Of a stretch of DNA of 44,786 nt, positions 24,679 to 34,335 are shown piece by piece. The stretch is from an uncultured Blautia sp. (GTDB lineage: Bacteria > Bacillota > Clostridia > Lachnospirales > Lachnospiraceae), in contig UQAX01000019.1 in the NCBI GenBank assembly GCA_900539145.1, forward strand, positions 1 through 44,786, given 5' to 3'. The position numbers and the translations under genes are program-made. Position 1 is the stretch's first letter; the number at the start of each line of letters is the position of its first letter. The notes beneath the pieces were generated by a model that worked only from the letters and a program-made list of their open reading frames with translations, searched no databases and was not told the DNA's origin.

Positions 24679-27321
24679 CTATTTTGCTTCGTACCAGTTA
24701 TTCCCTGTGTGCATATCAATCTCAAGAGCAACTGATAAGTGTGCCGCCTCTTTCATCTCCTGCTCCAAAATAGTAGAAACCTCCTCGATTTCCTCTTTTG
24801 CTGTTTCAATTAAAAGCTCATCATGTACCTGCAAAATCAATCTGGATTTTAAATGTTCTTCTTTTAACCGCTTATTTACCCGTATCATGGCAATTTTAAT
24901 AATATCTGCCGCAGTTCCCTGAATTGGAGAGTTCATGGCTACCCTTTCTCCAAAAGAACGCTGCATAAAATTGCTGGATTTTAATTCCGGTACAGGTCTG
25001 CGTCTGTGAAATAGTGTAGAAACATAACCTTTTTCCTTTGCTTCTTCCACCAGTCCGTCTAAAAATCCTTTAATTTTCGGATAAGTTTGAAAATAGCTTT
25101 CGATATACTGAGCAGCTTCTTTTCTGCTGATGCTCAAATCCTGACTAAGTCCAAAAGAGCTGATACCATATACAATTCCGAAGTTTACGGCTTTTGCATT
25201 TCTTCTCTGAAGGGGTGTCACTTCATCAAAAGGAATGTGAAAGACCTGTGAGGCTGTAATTCTGTGAATATCCTGCGCTTCTTGGTATGCCTGAATTAAC
25301 TTCTCATCTCCTGACATGTGTGCCAGCACACGAAGCTCAATCTGAGAATAATCTGCATCTAAAAATACAAAGCCGTCTTTTGGAATAAAAACTTTTCGAA
25401 GCATTCTTCCCAATTCGGTACGCACTGGTATGTTCTGTAAGTTAGGCTCTGTGCTGCTAATTCTGCCGGTTGCCGTGATGGTCTGATTAAAAGTAGAATG
25501 TATTCTGCCATCTTCGGCAATATAATTAGCAAGCCCGTCTGCATAAGTGGATTTTAACTTCGTAAGCTGTCTGTACTCTAAAATATCTGCTACCAGCTTA
25601 TGCTCGGGAGCTAATTTTTCCAGCACATCTGCTGCTGTGGAATATCCTGTTTTTGTCTTTTTTCCTCCGGGAAGCTCTAATTTTTCAAATAAAATTACGC
25701 CAAGCTGTTTCGGCGAGTTGATATTAAATTCTTCTCCTGCCTGCTCCCAGATTTCTTTTTCCAAAGCTTCAATGCGGACCTGTAACTTTTCTCCATACTC
25801 CTTTAACGCCTCTGCCTCTACTAAAATACCCTCTTTTTCCATATCTGCAAGGGTAAACAAAAGTGGCATTTCCATATCCGTATAAAGCTCTTTCATATTT
25901 TCCTTTTCCAGAGCTTCAAGAAGCGGTGTTCTGGATTTCAAAGCAGTATATGCCATATAGCAGACGGTTTTTGCTAGTTCTTCTTCCTTTTCATTGGCAG
26001 CTTTTGCATAAGATAATTTCCCCAGCAAGTCTTCCTTGGCAGGAAGCATTTCGCCTAAAAATTCTTTTGCAATATCGTCGTAAGTGTATTCTGACTTCAA
26101 AGGGTTTAAAAGATAAGCTGCAAGTCCTGCATCAAACATATCACTATGGGATTTCAAATCCATATAGTGCAGCATTGCCTTAATGTTTAAAGAAGCAATT
26201 AGTTTTCCCTCATAGCAAAGCTCCTGTGCTTTTCCGATGAGATATTCTTCTGTCACAAAGCCCTGCGGCAAAATGCTGTATACCTCTGTTTCTTCTTCTC
26301 CCCATGCCAGACCTAAGCCTAAAATCTGTCCTTTTTCTTCTAAAAGCTCAATACCTACCACAGGTTCTTTTAAAGCCTTCTTGAAAATTTCCTCTGTCTC
26401 AGTAAAATCTATAATATATCGAAAGCTTTCTTCTATTTTATTTTCTTCTCCTGTATCCTCAAAACGCGAAAGGAAATTTTTAAATTCCAATTCTTTAAAA
26501 AACTCATACGCCTCCGGTGTATAAAGATTGTGAATTCTCGCACCTTCCCAGTCGTATTCAATGGGACTGTCAATGCAGATTGTTGCCAGTTCTTTACTTA
26601 ACACAGCCAAATCATAATGCTCTAAGAAAGCTGTTTTCGCTTTATTCGGCTTTAATTCCTCTACATGAGCCTTGGCATTTTCTACTGTTCCATATTCCAG
26701 CAGGATTTTTGTGGCTGTCTTTTCCCCTACACCCGGAAGTCCCGGAATATTATCTGCTGTATCTCCCATTAATGCTTTTAGCTCAATAATTTGTAAAGGT
26801 GTAAGCTGATAAGCTTCTTTTACATCATTTTCATAGTAATCTTCAATGATTGTTTTTCCGCCTTTTGTCTTAGGAATACGAATACAAATATGAGAAGATG
26901 CCAACTGCAGTAAATCCCTGTCCCCGGAAAGAATCGTGACATCCATGCCCTTTTCTTCACTTTTCTTTGCTACTGTTCCCAACAGGTCATCTGCCTCATA
27001 TCCCTCTTTTGTAATCATGGTAACACCCATGGCAGAAAGTACATCCTTCATAACCGGTATCTGTTCTCTCAGTTCCATAGGCATAGGCTTTCTGGTACCT
27101 TTATAAGCTTCATACTGTTTGTGACGAAAAGTCGGAGCGTGTAAATCAAAAGCAACGGTAAGATAATCCGGCTTCTCCTCCTCTAAAATTTTAAATAAGA
27201 TATTTAGAAATCCATAAATTGCATTTGTATGAAGTCCTTCTGCATTTGTCAAATCAGGCAATCCGTAAAATGCCCTGTTCAATATACTATGTCCATCTAT
27301 CAGCAGGATTTTTTCCCTCAT
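24679..27321 (-). CDS. polA: DNA polymerase I without active proofreading site
   Basis: An 880-residue polymerase for Okazaki fragment maturation and repair. The 5'-3' exonuclease domain begins ILLIDGHSILNRAFYG. The polymerase domain has motif A DYSQIELR (657-664), motif B RRNAKAVNFGIVYG (from 706) and motif C VHDE (832-835). The middle exonuclease domain is present but lacks its acidic residues: the first motif reads GIELLEE instead of DTE, and the second LNIKAML instead of one with Asp. Proofreading should therefore be absent, as in several Gram-positive Pol I enzymes. AAGGAG before 27321 fixes the start. The open frame reaching 27627 runs through promoter and hairpin sequence. Confidence 0.96.
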   Translation of the reverse strand: MREKILLIDGHSILNRAFYGLPDLTNAEGLHTNAIYGFLNILFKILEEEKPDYLTVAFDLHAPTFRHKQYEAYKGTRKPMPMELREQIPVMKDVLSAMGVTMITKEGYEADDLLGTVAKKSEEKGMDVTILSGDRDLLQLASSHICIRIPKTKGGKTIIEDYYENDVKEAYQLTPLQIIELKALMGDTADNIPGLPGVGEKTATKILLEYGTVENAKAHVEELKPNKAKTAFLEHYDLAVLSKELATICIDSPIEYDWEGARIHNLYTPEAYEFFKELEFKNFLSRFEDTGEENKIEESFRYIIDFTETEEIFKKALKEPVVGIELLEEKGQILGLGLAWGEEETEVYSILPQGFVTEEYLIGKAQELCYEGKLIASLNIKAMLHYMDLKSHSDMFDAGLAAYLLNPLKSEYTYDDIAKEFLGEMLPAKEDLLGKLSYAKAANEKEEELAKTVCYMAYTALKSRTPLLEALEKENMKELYTDMEMPLLFTLADMEKEGILVEAEALKEYGEKLQVRIEALEKEIWEQAGEEFNINSPKQLGVILFEKLELPGGKKTKTGYSTAADVLEKLAPEHKLVADILEYRQLTKLKSTYADGLANYIAEDGRIHSTFNQTITATGRISSTEPNLQNIPVRTELGRMLRKVFIPKDGFVFLDADYSQIELRVLAHMSGDEKLIQAYQEAQDIHRITASQVFHIPFDEVTPLQRRNAKAVNFGIVYGISSFGLSQDLSISRKEAAQYIESYFQTYPKIKGFLDGLVEEAKEKGYVSTLFHRRRPVPELKSSNFMQRSFGERVAMNSPIQGTAADIIKIAMIRVNKRLKEEHLKSRLILQVHDELLIETAKEEIEEVSTILEQEMKEAAHLSVALEIDMHTGNNWYEAK

Positions 27322-27334
27322 TGTATTCTCCTTA

Positions 27335-27506
27335 AAATTTTTTAGTGCAATTATTATACCGCGTGCACAGAAAAAGAAGCACCCGCAAGGGTATTTACTT
27401 TTCAAGCCGTAAGTTGCCGGTATAATCTGCCGTTTATACGGCAGAAAGCCAATGAAATTGGCTTGGTTTGCACTTTGTGCAAACATTATACCACACAAAG
27501 TGCAAA
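27335..27506 (-). repeat. Nested inverted repeats in the polA leader
   Basis: Successive perfect inverted repeats fill the 5' region of polA: TTTGCACTTTGTG (27467-27479) with CACAAAGTGCAAA (27494-27506), then AAGCCAAT/ATTGGCTT, CTGCCGT/ACGGCAG, ACCC/GGGT and an outer ATTATACCG/CGGTATAAT pair. The base composition is richer in GC than nearby intergenic DNA. It could be a dispersed repeat or MITE-like element, or a structured leader. I suspect more copies exist elsewhere in the genome but cannot check. Confidence 0.55.
27485..27493 (-). promoter_or_regulatory. Extended -10 promoter for polA inside an inverted repeat
   Basis: TGG plus TATAAT on the minus strand (-10 at 27485-27490) gives a consensus extended -10. 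It lies in the loop between the arms 27467-27479 and 27494-27506. Confidence 0.55.
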
Positions 27507-27532
27507 AAAGACAGGCAATGCCTATCTTTTTT
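27504..27532 (-). terminator. Terminator after galT
   Basis: On the minus strand GATAGGC (27520-27526) pairs with GCCTGTC (27510-27516), seven pairs with one G-U and loop ATT. Six Ts follow. Confidence 0.8.
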
Positions 27533-27541
27533 GTCTTATCC

Positions 27542-29029
27542 TTATAATACAGCCAGAAAACGTTTAAATGCTTCTCTTCCCTCTGCTGTACATTTGTATA
27601 CGCCGGCATCCTCCAATACATGAACAAATACCTGTCCTACTTCTTCATGAAGAATATCCATGACATTTTCTTTTGCAATGTTCTCGTATTTTGGCGCAAA
27701 TTCAGCTACCCATGCCGCATGCTTTTCTAAAACTTCATTTTCAGCAGGATTTTTGCCTTCTACAAGATACTCTGCCAGAAGTTCCATTTCTTCTTTTAAA
27801 CGTGCAGGAAGCACTGCCAATCCCATAACCTCAATCAAACCGATATTTTCTTTTTTAATATGGTGATATTCTGCATGAGGATGATATACACCTAATGGAT
27901 GTTCTTCTGTTGTAATATTATTTCTCAGTGTTAAATCCAATTCATACATATCGCCTTTTTTTCTGGCAATCGGCGTAATAGTATTATGTGGTTCTCCGTC
28001 TGTTTCAGCAAAAACAAAAGCTGCTTCGTCTGTATATCCTCTCCATACGTCCAAAACATGGCTTGCCAAATCAATGAGACGCTTCTCGTCTTTACTGCGA
28101 ATTCTCAGTACAGATAACGGCCATTTTACAATGCCTGCTTCTACGTCTTCATACCCCGGAATAGTTACCGTTTCTTCCATTGGAGCTTTTGCCATTGCAA
28201 AAGTATAATGACCGCCTTGAAAATGGTCATGGCTTAAAATAGAACCGCCTACGATTGGAAGGTCTGCATTAGAGCCAAGGAAGTAATGAGGAAACAGCTT
28301 AATAAAATCAAAGAGCTTCACAAAAGTATTTCTCTCAATTTTCATCGGTACATGCTGTCCGTTAAATACGATACAGTGTTCATTATAATAAACATAAGGA
28401 GAATACTGAAATCCCCACTGGCTGTCATTGATTGTAATTGGAATAATTCTGTGATTTTCTCTTGCAGGGTGATTTAATCTTCCTGCATAACCTTCATTTT
28501 CCATGCAAAGCTGACATTTCGGATAAGTACTTGCTTTTGCATTTTTTGCAGCCGCAATGGCTTTTGGATCTTTTTCCGGTTTAGAAAGGTTAATGGTAAT
28601 ATCAATCGTTCCATAAGGACTTTCCACTGTCCACTTCTGGTCTTTTTTAATACGGTAACGACGAATATAATCGCTGTCCTGACTTAATTTATAAAAATAG
28701 TCGGTAGCTGTTTCAGGACTTTTTTCATATTCTTTCCAGAATTTTTCCTGTACCTGAGAAGGACGGGGCATCAAACAGTTCATAATTTTTGTATCAAACA
28801 AATCTCTGTATCCAATGCTATCCTCAATAATATTTCTTTTCACTGCTTCATCTAAAAGATTTTTTAAAATTCCTTCTAAATCTGTATTACATTCTTCTGT
28901 TGGCTCTTCGTAATCATCTTCATGAAACAAATCAAGCAGTAAATTGATTGTATAATTTTTTTCACATGCAGGCACAAGCCCTGCTTCCATACCGTATTGT
29001 ACTAAATCTCTGATATCTTTATTTAACAT
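27542..29029 (-). CDS. galT: Galactose-1-phosphate uridylyltransferase, Firmicute type
   Basis: A 495-residue Leloir-pathway enzyme that exchanges UDP between UDP-glucose and galactose-1-phosphate. The length and the HDHFQGG active-site motif (rather than HPH of the short enterobacterial form) place it in the long GalT class of Firmicutes. CQLCMENEGYAGRLNHPAREN is the conserved mid-region. It starts 17 bases after galK, so the two form one operon that ends in the terminator above. Confidence 0.96.
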   Translation of the reverse strand: MLNKDIRDLVQYGMEAGLVPACEKNYTINLLLDLFHEDDYEEPTEECNTDLEGILKNLLDEAVKRNIIEDSIGYRDLFDTKIMNCLMPRPSQVQEKFWKEYEKSPETATDYFYKLSQDSDYIRRYRIKKDQKWTVESPYGTIDITINLSKPEKDPKAIAAAKNAKASTYPKCQLCMENEGYAGRLNHPARENHRIIPITINDSQWGFQYSPYVYYNEHCIVFNGQHVPMKIERNTFVKLFDFIKLFPHYFLGSNADLPIVGGSILSHDHFQGGHYTFAMAKAPMEETVTIPGYEDVEAGIVKWPLSVLRIRSKDEKRLIDLASHVLDVWRGYTDEAAFVFAETDGEPHNTITPIARKKGDMYELDLTLRNNITTEEHPLGVYHPHAEYHHIKKENIGLIEVMGLAVLPARLKEEMELLAEYLVEGKNPAENEVLEKHAAWVAEFAPKYENIAKENVMDILHEEVGQVFVHVLEDAGVYKCTAEGREAFKRFLAVL

Positions 29030-29046
29030 TTTTTCACCTTTCTTGT

Positions 29047-30216
29047 TTACTGAATTCTTCTGGAACCGTCACCGATTTCTACTACATAAAAATCTGCTGC
29101 ATAGCCGATTTCTTTCTCATAAATTTCGCCCACCTTTTGAATAAAAGAGTCAATTTTATCTTCTTTTACAATGCTGACTGTACATCCCCCAAAGCCTGCG
29201 CCTGTCATACGAGAACCGATTACTCCATCCTGTTTCCAAGCTGCTTCAACAAGCGTATCCAGTTCTTTTCCTGTCACTTCGTAATCATCACGAAGCGAAA
29301 TATGAGATTGGTTCATAAGCTTTCCAAAGGTTTCCAAATCATTTTCTTTCAAAGCTTTTACTGCCTGAATAGTTCTCTGATTTTCATACACAGCGTGTTT
29401 TGCTCTTTTACGACAGATTGGATTTGCAATAAAATCTTTCACTTCTTCAAATTTTTCTTCTGTTAGCTCACCAAGCGCCTGAATATTCTCGTGTTTCTGA
29501 ATATCTGCCAGCGCTTCTTCACATTCTGCACGTCTTTCATTATATTTTGAGTCTGTCAGTTTTCTCTTTTTATTGCTGGCTGCAATAACAATTTTTGCCC
29601 CTTCCATCTGAATTGGCGCATATTCATAATGCAAATTTCCGGTATCTAAGAAAATAGCGTGATTTTCTTTTCCCATAGCAATAGCAAACTGATCCATAAT
29701 TCCACAGTTCATACCGTTAAATTTATTTTCCGCATACTGTCCGTACAGAGCCAAGTCAATCATGGAAAGTCCTTCAAAATTAAAAAGGTCTACCAAAATA
29801 ACCCCCATCAAAAGCTCTACGGAAGCAGAAGAAGATAATCCGGAACCGTTTGGAATATTTCCATACATCACCATATCAAATCCTGTATCTGCCACATAAC
29901 CTTTTTCTTTAAATGTCCAGATTACTCCCTTTGGATAGTTTGTCCAGTTAGCTTCTTCCCTGTATACTAAATCATCCAAGCTCGTTTCAAAAATTCCTAA
30001 ACGGCTGAAATTCTCAGAATAGAAACGAATTTTTCTGTCCTCTCTCTTTCTCGCAACTCCATAAGTTCCGATTGTGAGAGCGCAAGGGAAAACATGACCA
30101 CCGTTATAGTCTGTATGCTCTCCGATAAGGTTTACACGTCCCGGCGAAAAATAACTTCGAATATCTCCTCCTTCCCCATAAAGCTCTTGAAATTTTTCTA
30201 ATAGTTGTTTCTCCAT
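29047..30216 (-). CDS. galK: Galactokinase
   Basis: A 389-residue GHMP kinase that phosphorylates galactose at C1. GRVNLIGEHTDYNGG (26-40) is the galactokinase signature. The ATP loop is NGSGLSSSASVELL, and GSRMTGAGFGGCTVSIV is the C-terminal GHMP motif. GGGAGG lies 6 bases upstream. It leads galKT and has a strong promoter of its own. The ArsR-type gene upstream on the same strand is a candidate regulator. Confidence 0.97.
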   Translation of the reverse strand: MEKQLLEKFQELYGEGGDIRSYFSPGRVNLIGEHTDYNGGHVFPCALTIGTYGVARKREDRKIRFYSENFSRLGIFETSLDDLVYREEANWTNYPKGVIWTFKEKGYVADTGFDMVMYGNIPNGSGLSSSASVELLMGVILVDLFNFEGLSMIDLALYGQYAENKFNGMNCGIMDQFAIAMGKENHAIFLDTGNLHYEYAPIQMEGAKIVIAASNKKRKLTDSKYNERRAECEEALADIQKHENIQALGELTEEKFEEVKDFIANPICRKRAKHAVYENQRTIQAVKALKENDLETFGKLMNQSHISLRDDYEVTGKELDTLVEAAWKQDGVIGSRMTGAGFGGCTVSIVKEDKIDSFIQKVGEIYEKEIGYAADFYVVEIGDGSRRIQ

Positions 30217-30248
30217 CTTTACCTCCCAATTATAGCTTTGCTTTATTT

Positions 30249-30321
30249 AAAACATTTTTTATGTTTTATTTTATATTTTGTGTTTATAATGAAATTATAG
30301 CATATCTATTCCCCTTGTAAA
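30249..30321 (-). promoter_or_regulatory. galKT promoter and operator-like palindrome
   Basis: On the minus strand TTTACA (30316-30321) and TATAAT (30294-30299) are 16 bases apart, with TGC before the -10 making it extended. In the leader AAAACAT (30249-30255) and ATGTTTT (30261-30267) form a 7-bp inverted repeat with a 5-base spacer, a possible regulator site. Confidence 0.7.
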
Positions 30322-30332
30322 GACCTTTTTAC

Positions 30333-31244
30333 CTAATATTTCAATTTCATTACCAAGTCCTGCGGATAATCCCCAAAGCAGCTTCCAAAAATATTTACAC
30401 CGCCCACATGAAGGGCATCTTCCTTCACTCCTATTCGCACAGAAATATACTCTCCCTTTGCCAGAGAATATTCTTTAATCCTTTTATTGCTTATCAATTC
30501 TTCGTCTAAATACGTCCCCGTTTCATCAATTCGCCATGTTTTCAAATTCCCGTACTGGGTATTTTTATCCTCCCACCAATCAGGATTTAATTTTCCACGT
30601 CTTCCTCCAAAGTCAGAAGGACAAGTCCATGTACCTGCTTCTATGCCGTTAATCCATAAAGTAATGTCAGAGGGACAATCCAAATTATAATCTGCTGTTT
30701 CCGAACACAGCTCTGCGGAAAATTCCATTGCCTTTGCATCGGCTCTTTGCAGTCCTGCATTGGGAAAACGGTATTCCAGATAACCGGAAGAAAACCACAC
30801 CAGCTTTGCCGTTGTCCGTCTGGGATCATAAAAGCATCTTGGCTCATCTTCTCCGTCAATATATTCTTCTTCATTTACCATTCCACAGGTAGGTGTAATT
30901 TTATAGTCCACATAATTTCCCACGGGCATGGAAATAATTTCTTCTCGTTTTTTCGTTTCTCTTTTTTCCAAATGCAGTAAAATACTGGTTTCCTGAAGAA
31001 TACAAAGCTTCATAGAACCACGAATTCCCGGTTTCAGCTCTGTACGGATTAAATTCGCCTCCTGAAGCACACGCACATGCAGCGCAGCGGAAGACGGAGG
31101 GATTTCCAATATTTCTGCAATTTCATTTACACAAAGGGGCTCTTTTTGCAAAAGCTCCAAAATGCGAATTCTAATCTCAGAAGAAAGGGCTTTTCCAAGT
31201 GCCATCAATTCTTTTTCATCTTCTAAATTTAATCGTCTGCTCAT
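30333..31244 (-). CDS. ArsR-type regulator with unrecognised sensor domain
   Basis: A 303-residue predicted transcription regulator. Residues 10-80 are an ArsR-like winged helix (LGKALSSEIRIRILELLQ, then CVNEIAEILEIPPSSAALHV). The remaining 200 residues are beta-rich and aromatic, with LWINGIEAGTWTCPSDFGG and YISVRIGVKEDALHVGGVNI. This suggests a jelly-roll-like ligand domain rather than metal binding, and the usual ArsR metal cysteines are not evident. It lies just upstream of galKT on the same strand, separated by the galK promoter. Control of sugar genes is plausible, but the ligand is unknown. Confidence 0.75.
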   Translation of the reverse strand: MSRRLNLEDEKELMALGKALSSEIRIRILELLQKEPLCVNEIAEILEIPPSSAALHVRVLQEANLIRTELKPGIRGSMKLCILQETSILLHLEKRETKKREEIISMPVGNYVDYKITPTCGMVNEEEYIDGEDEPRCFYDPRRTTAKLVWFSSGYLEYRFPNAGLQRADAKAMEFSAELCSETADYNLDCPSDITLWINGIEAGTWTCPSDFGGRRGKLNPDWWEDKNTQYGNLKTWRIDETGTYLDEELISNKRIKEYSLAKGEYISVRIGVKEDALHVGGVNIFGSCFGDYPQDLVMKLKY

Positions 31245-31321
31245 ATTCCTTACTCCCGATTTTCTTGCAAATTTTAATTCTATTGTACCCTTGTTTTCTT
31301 ATGCTTGTCAATGGCTGCAAA

Positions 31322-31372
31322 AAGGAGTTGTCGCATCAGATATATATCCGAAACGGCAACTCCTTCTTTTTT
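31322..31372. terminator. Terminator after the ABC permease gene
   Basis: AAGGAGTTG (31322-31330) and CAACTCCTT (31357-31365) pair perfectly. T-runs flank both sides (TTTTT on the minus strand), so it ends the permease transcript and could work both ways. Confidence 0.8.
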
Positions 31373-31382
31373 ATTCAAATGG

Positions 31383-33458
31383 TTAGTCAATATTCATTTT
31401 TTCTAAAAGATTATTTAAAGCTTCCCCTTCCATCATATATAAATTACTCTGCATCTGGGTTCCTCTATCTTCAAACAAAATATTAAAATTAAGCTCATAG
31501 CTCACTTTGCTTCCCAATCCATAGTGTCCCATTTCATAAGTAAGACTTGGAAGGATTTCTTCAATCTCCGCCTTATCAGTAATTACTTCTTCTACATAAT
31601 CGCCATTACTTTTTGTTCCATAACAAGTAATACTCAGAATTTCGTCCGAAGAAAGTTCTTTTAAAGGTTGTCCTGCATTTTCCAGAAGTTCCCTCGTCTT
31701 GGTAAAGCTTTCATAAATAGGAAAATCGGTTGTCTGATTATAATTTTCCTCAATTTTTTCTTCTACGGATAAATAGCCCAAAATCCTATCTTTGGAGCTT
31801 TCTTCTAAAGTCATACTTTCCAACTCCCCTTTATAGGTTTTATAAATATTATCTATCACATCTTCTGTTGCATTAACCTGAAGTCTTTTATCAAAAATAT
31901 CTTTTACGTATAAATATTCTATATCATCTTCTGATACATAGCTGGTAGGCAGCATTGTTTTTTTATAATCCCAGTTATCATAAATATCAGATGCCAAGGC
32001 TAAAATCTCTTTGCTTTCCGGCAGATAGTAAGCCCTGTTTACCGTTCTTCCGTTTTTCAAATGATAGCGAATGTATACGGATACCATAACGCTTTCATCC
32101 TCTTCTGTAAGAGCCCATGTACTTTGCGCCCGAAGAAAAGCCGGATTGATATCAGTGCTTTGCTTATCATGATTCTTATAATAATTCACACCAATCTTTG
32201 CCATCTCATAGATAGCATCAAAATCTTTTGTCTGATTTCTCTCCATCTGATTATCCGCTCCTACCGGATATTTCATTGGATAATTTGCTCTTTCATTGAT
32301 ACTGGTAAAATAAACAGACATGGTATCCACCTCTTCTTTTTCAGGTAAATACGCATCCACACCTAAAATGTCAATTTTATATCCTGCTAGAACTACTGCC
32401 AACACTGCCAAAATCACACCAGTTGAAGCTTTTGGGCGAATGCATTTGCGAATATCCATAGTAAATAAAAATTCAAACACACAGGACAAAATAAGTGATA
32501 CTAAAATCACAGATACACACAGCCACAAAAACTCATGTTCCATTCCCGCACTGAAAAACAGAGAGATTAGAACAGAAATCGGCAATACTGCACAAACTTT
32601 AATCACTGGCTGAAACTTCTGAAAGGCAATGGATTTATGAAAACTCTCAGAAGGTCTTACTTTATAAATACACACATCTGCTGCTAAAACCACAACAATT
32701 AAAATCACCGCATAAATCACATATCCTCTGATGTCACCTATTTCTGCTGCCCAAAGGTCTATTGCATCTAAATGTGACACAATTGGACTTAAATACTTTG
32801 TAATCCCCGGTTCTTGAAACTGCGCTAAAGTATCAAAAAACATATTATTCATATAAAAATATGCCCCATATACAATCCATCCGTAAGACATAAAGCCTAG
32901 AAAGGCAAGGAGACCTGTAAATAAATTTCCCGTCAACAATATAGCTAAAATTGCAAACACATATAACTCAAGGAAAAACAAAATATTCATACCGATTGCA
33001 ACCAGAGCCTGAATGCTGCTTTGTGCGCTGACTCCATGATAGCCGATACCAATCAAATAGGTAATACCCACATTGACTAAGTAAGGCACCAAGAACATAA
33101 AGAAGCCACTAAAAAAAGGAATAACAAAAAGTTCCTCTCTTTTTAAAGGAAGGCTATGGTAAAAATCTGTTTTTTCACCGGAATATAGGTAGTAAAAGCC
33201 CATAACCCCCAGCAAAACAGCAACTATTCCAATAAAAATTGTTGCCAAATTATTTTCTACTCCAATACAATTTAAAAATTCCATCTTTATCGGGTTAATT
33301 TCATCTTCCATAGGAATAATTGCTTTTGCCCTGTCTAATGCCATAATTGTCTGTAACGGGAATACCGCAAAAAAACCTAAAGTTATAAGAATAAATAAAT
33401 AAAAATTTCTCCGAATATTTTCCTTTATGCTATTAAATAAATAATTTCTTGATGTCAT
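31383..33458 (-). CDS. ABC transporter permease with large C-terminal soluble domain
   Basis: A 691-residue membrane protein. About nine hydrophobic segments lie between residues 17 and 365 (for example FYLFILITLGFFAVFPL, ATIFIGIVAVLLGVMGFYYL and GVILAVLAVVLAGY). They are followed by about 320 hydrophilic residues, probably extracytoplasmic. This matches ABC-2-like permeases that pair with YtrA-regulated ATPases in Firmicutes and are linked to cell-envelope stress or drug efflux. The substrate is unknown. The start overlaps the ATPase gene by 26 bases, with GGAGG 9 bases upstream. It is the last gene of the three-gene unit. Confidence 0.85.
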   Translation of the reverse strand: MTSRNYLFNSIKENIRRNFYLFILITLGFFAVFPLQTIMALDRAKAIIPMEDEINPIKMEFLNCIGVENNLATIFIGIVAVLLGVMGFYYLYSGEKTDFYHSLPLKREELFVIPFFSGFFMFLVPYLVNVGITYLIGIGYHGVSAQSSIQALVAIGMNILFFLELYVFAILAILLTGNLFTGLLAFLGFMSYGWIVYGAYFYMNNMFFDTLAQFQEPGITKYLSPIVSHLDAIDLWAAEIGDIRGYVIYAVILIVVVLAADVCIYKVRPSESFHKSIAFQKFQPVIKVCAVLPISVLISLFFSAGMEHEFLWLCVSVILVSLILSCVFEFLFTMDIRKCIRPKASTGVILAVLAVVLAGYKIDILGVDAYLPEKEEVDTMSVYFTSINERANYPMKYPVGADNQMERNQTKDFDAIYEMAKIGVNYYKNHDKQSTDINPAFLRAQSTWALTEEDESVMVSVYIRYHLKNGRTVNRAYYLPESKEILALASDIYDNWDYKKTMLPTSYVSEDDIEYLYVKDIFDKRLQVNATEDVIDNIYKTYKGELESMTLEESSKDRILGYLSVEEKIEENYNQTTDFPIYESFTKTRELLENAGQPLKELSSDEILSITCYGTKSNGDYVEEVITDKAEIEEILPSLTYEMGHYGLGSKVSYELNFNILFEDRGTQMQSNLYMMEGEALNNLLEKMNID

Positions 33459-34335
33459 ATCCTGCCACCTCCGTTTCGCTGATAAAGATTTCTTCTAAAG
33501 TTAAGGGAATTGCCTCTGCAAACAAAGGTTTTCTGTCATTGATTTTCCTCATAATTTCCTCTCGTTCCCCTCGCACTACCATAGTCAAAAGCGAAAGGCG
33601 TTTCTCATACTGCATCACGTTCAATTCCTGCAATAATTCTTCTTCCTCTTTCTCATCCGGTATCACACACTGTACCTTGTGAATATGCAGCTTCATATCC
33701 TCTACGTCTTTTGACAAAAGAACGCCGCCTTTGTGCAGCAGTCCTACATGGTCGCAAATATCCTCCAGCTCACGCAGATTATGAGAAGCAATAATCGGTG
33801 TAAATTCTCTTTCAGAAACCTCATAAGCTAAAATACTCTTTGCCGCCTGACGCATAACCGGGTCTAAGCCGTCAAAGGTCTCGTCACAAAACAGATATTT
33901 TGTACCTGAACATATTCCCAGCAGTAATGCCGCCTGTCGTTTCATTCCCTTTGAAAAGGTGCTGATTTTTCTTTTTTCATCTAATCCCAAATTCGCAGCC
34001 AGTTTATGAAAACGCTCTTTATCGTATTTTCGATAATACATGGCATAATACTGAACCATCTCTTTCATAGTTGCGTTTTGAAAAAAATAAGCCACGTCCG
34101 GTAAAAAGAAAATTTCTTCTTTTACAGAAGGATTTTCGTACACCGGTTTATTATCTATAAATATTGTTCCGCTATCTTGTTTTAAAACTCCTGCCAACAT
34201 ACGCAAAAGTGTACTTTTTCCTGCGCCGTTAGTTCCTGCCAATCCAAAAATACTGTTATCCGAAATTTTCAATGATACTTCATGCACTGCCTGCAAAGAG
34301 CCAAATGCTTTGGATAACTTTTCTGTTTTTATCAT
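33433..34335 (-). CDS. ABC transporter ATP-binding protein
   Basis: A 300-residue ATPase that would power the adjacent permease. Walker A GTNGAGKST (34-42), the degenerate signature STFSKGMKRQAALLLG and Walker B YLFCDETFDGLDP are intact. The C-terminal 90 residues are an accessory region typical of exporter ATPases. Its ATG overlaps the regulator's stop as ATGA, which gives tight translational coupling. Confidence 0.94.
   Translation of the reverse strand: MIKTEKLSKAFGSLQAVHEVSLKISDNSIFGLAGTNGAGKSTLLRMLAGVLKQDSGTIFIDNKPVYENPSVKEEIFFLPDVAYFFQNATMKEMVQYYAMYYRKYDKERFHKLAANLGLDEKRKISTFSKGMKRQAALLLGICSGTKYLFCDETFDGLDPVMRQAAKSILAYEVSEREFTPIIASHNLRELEDICDHVGLLHKGGVLLSKDVEDMKLHIHKVQCVIPDEKEEEELLQELNVMQYEKRLSLLTMVVRGEREEIMRKINDRKPLFAEAIPLTLEEIFISETEVAGYDIKKLFI

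Noticed and set aside
27322..27627. N-terminal extension of PolA of about 100 residues
   Set aside because: The open frame runs through a promoter, hairpins and the galT terminator, whereas AAGGAG and the conserved N-terminus fit the start at 27321.
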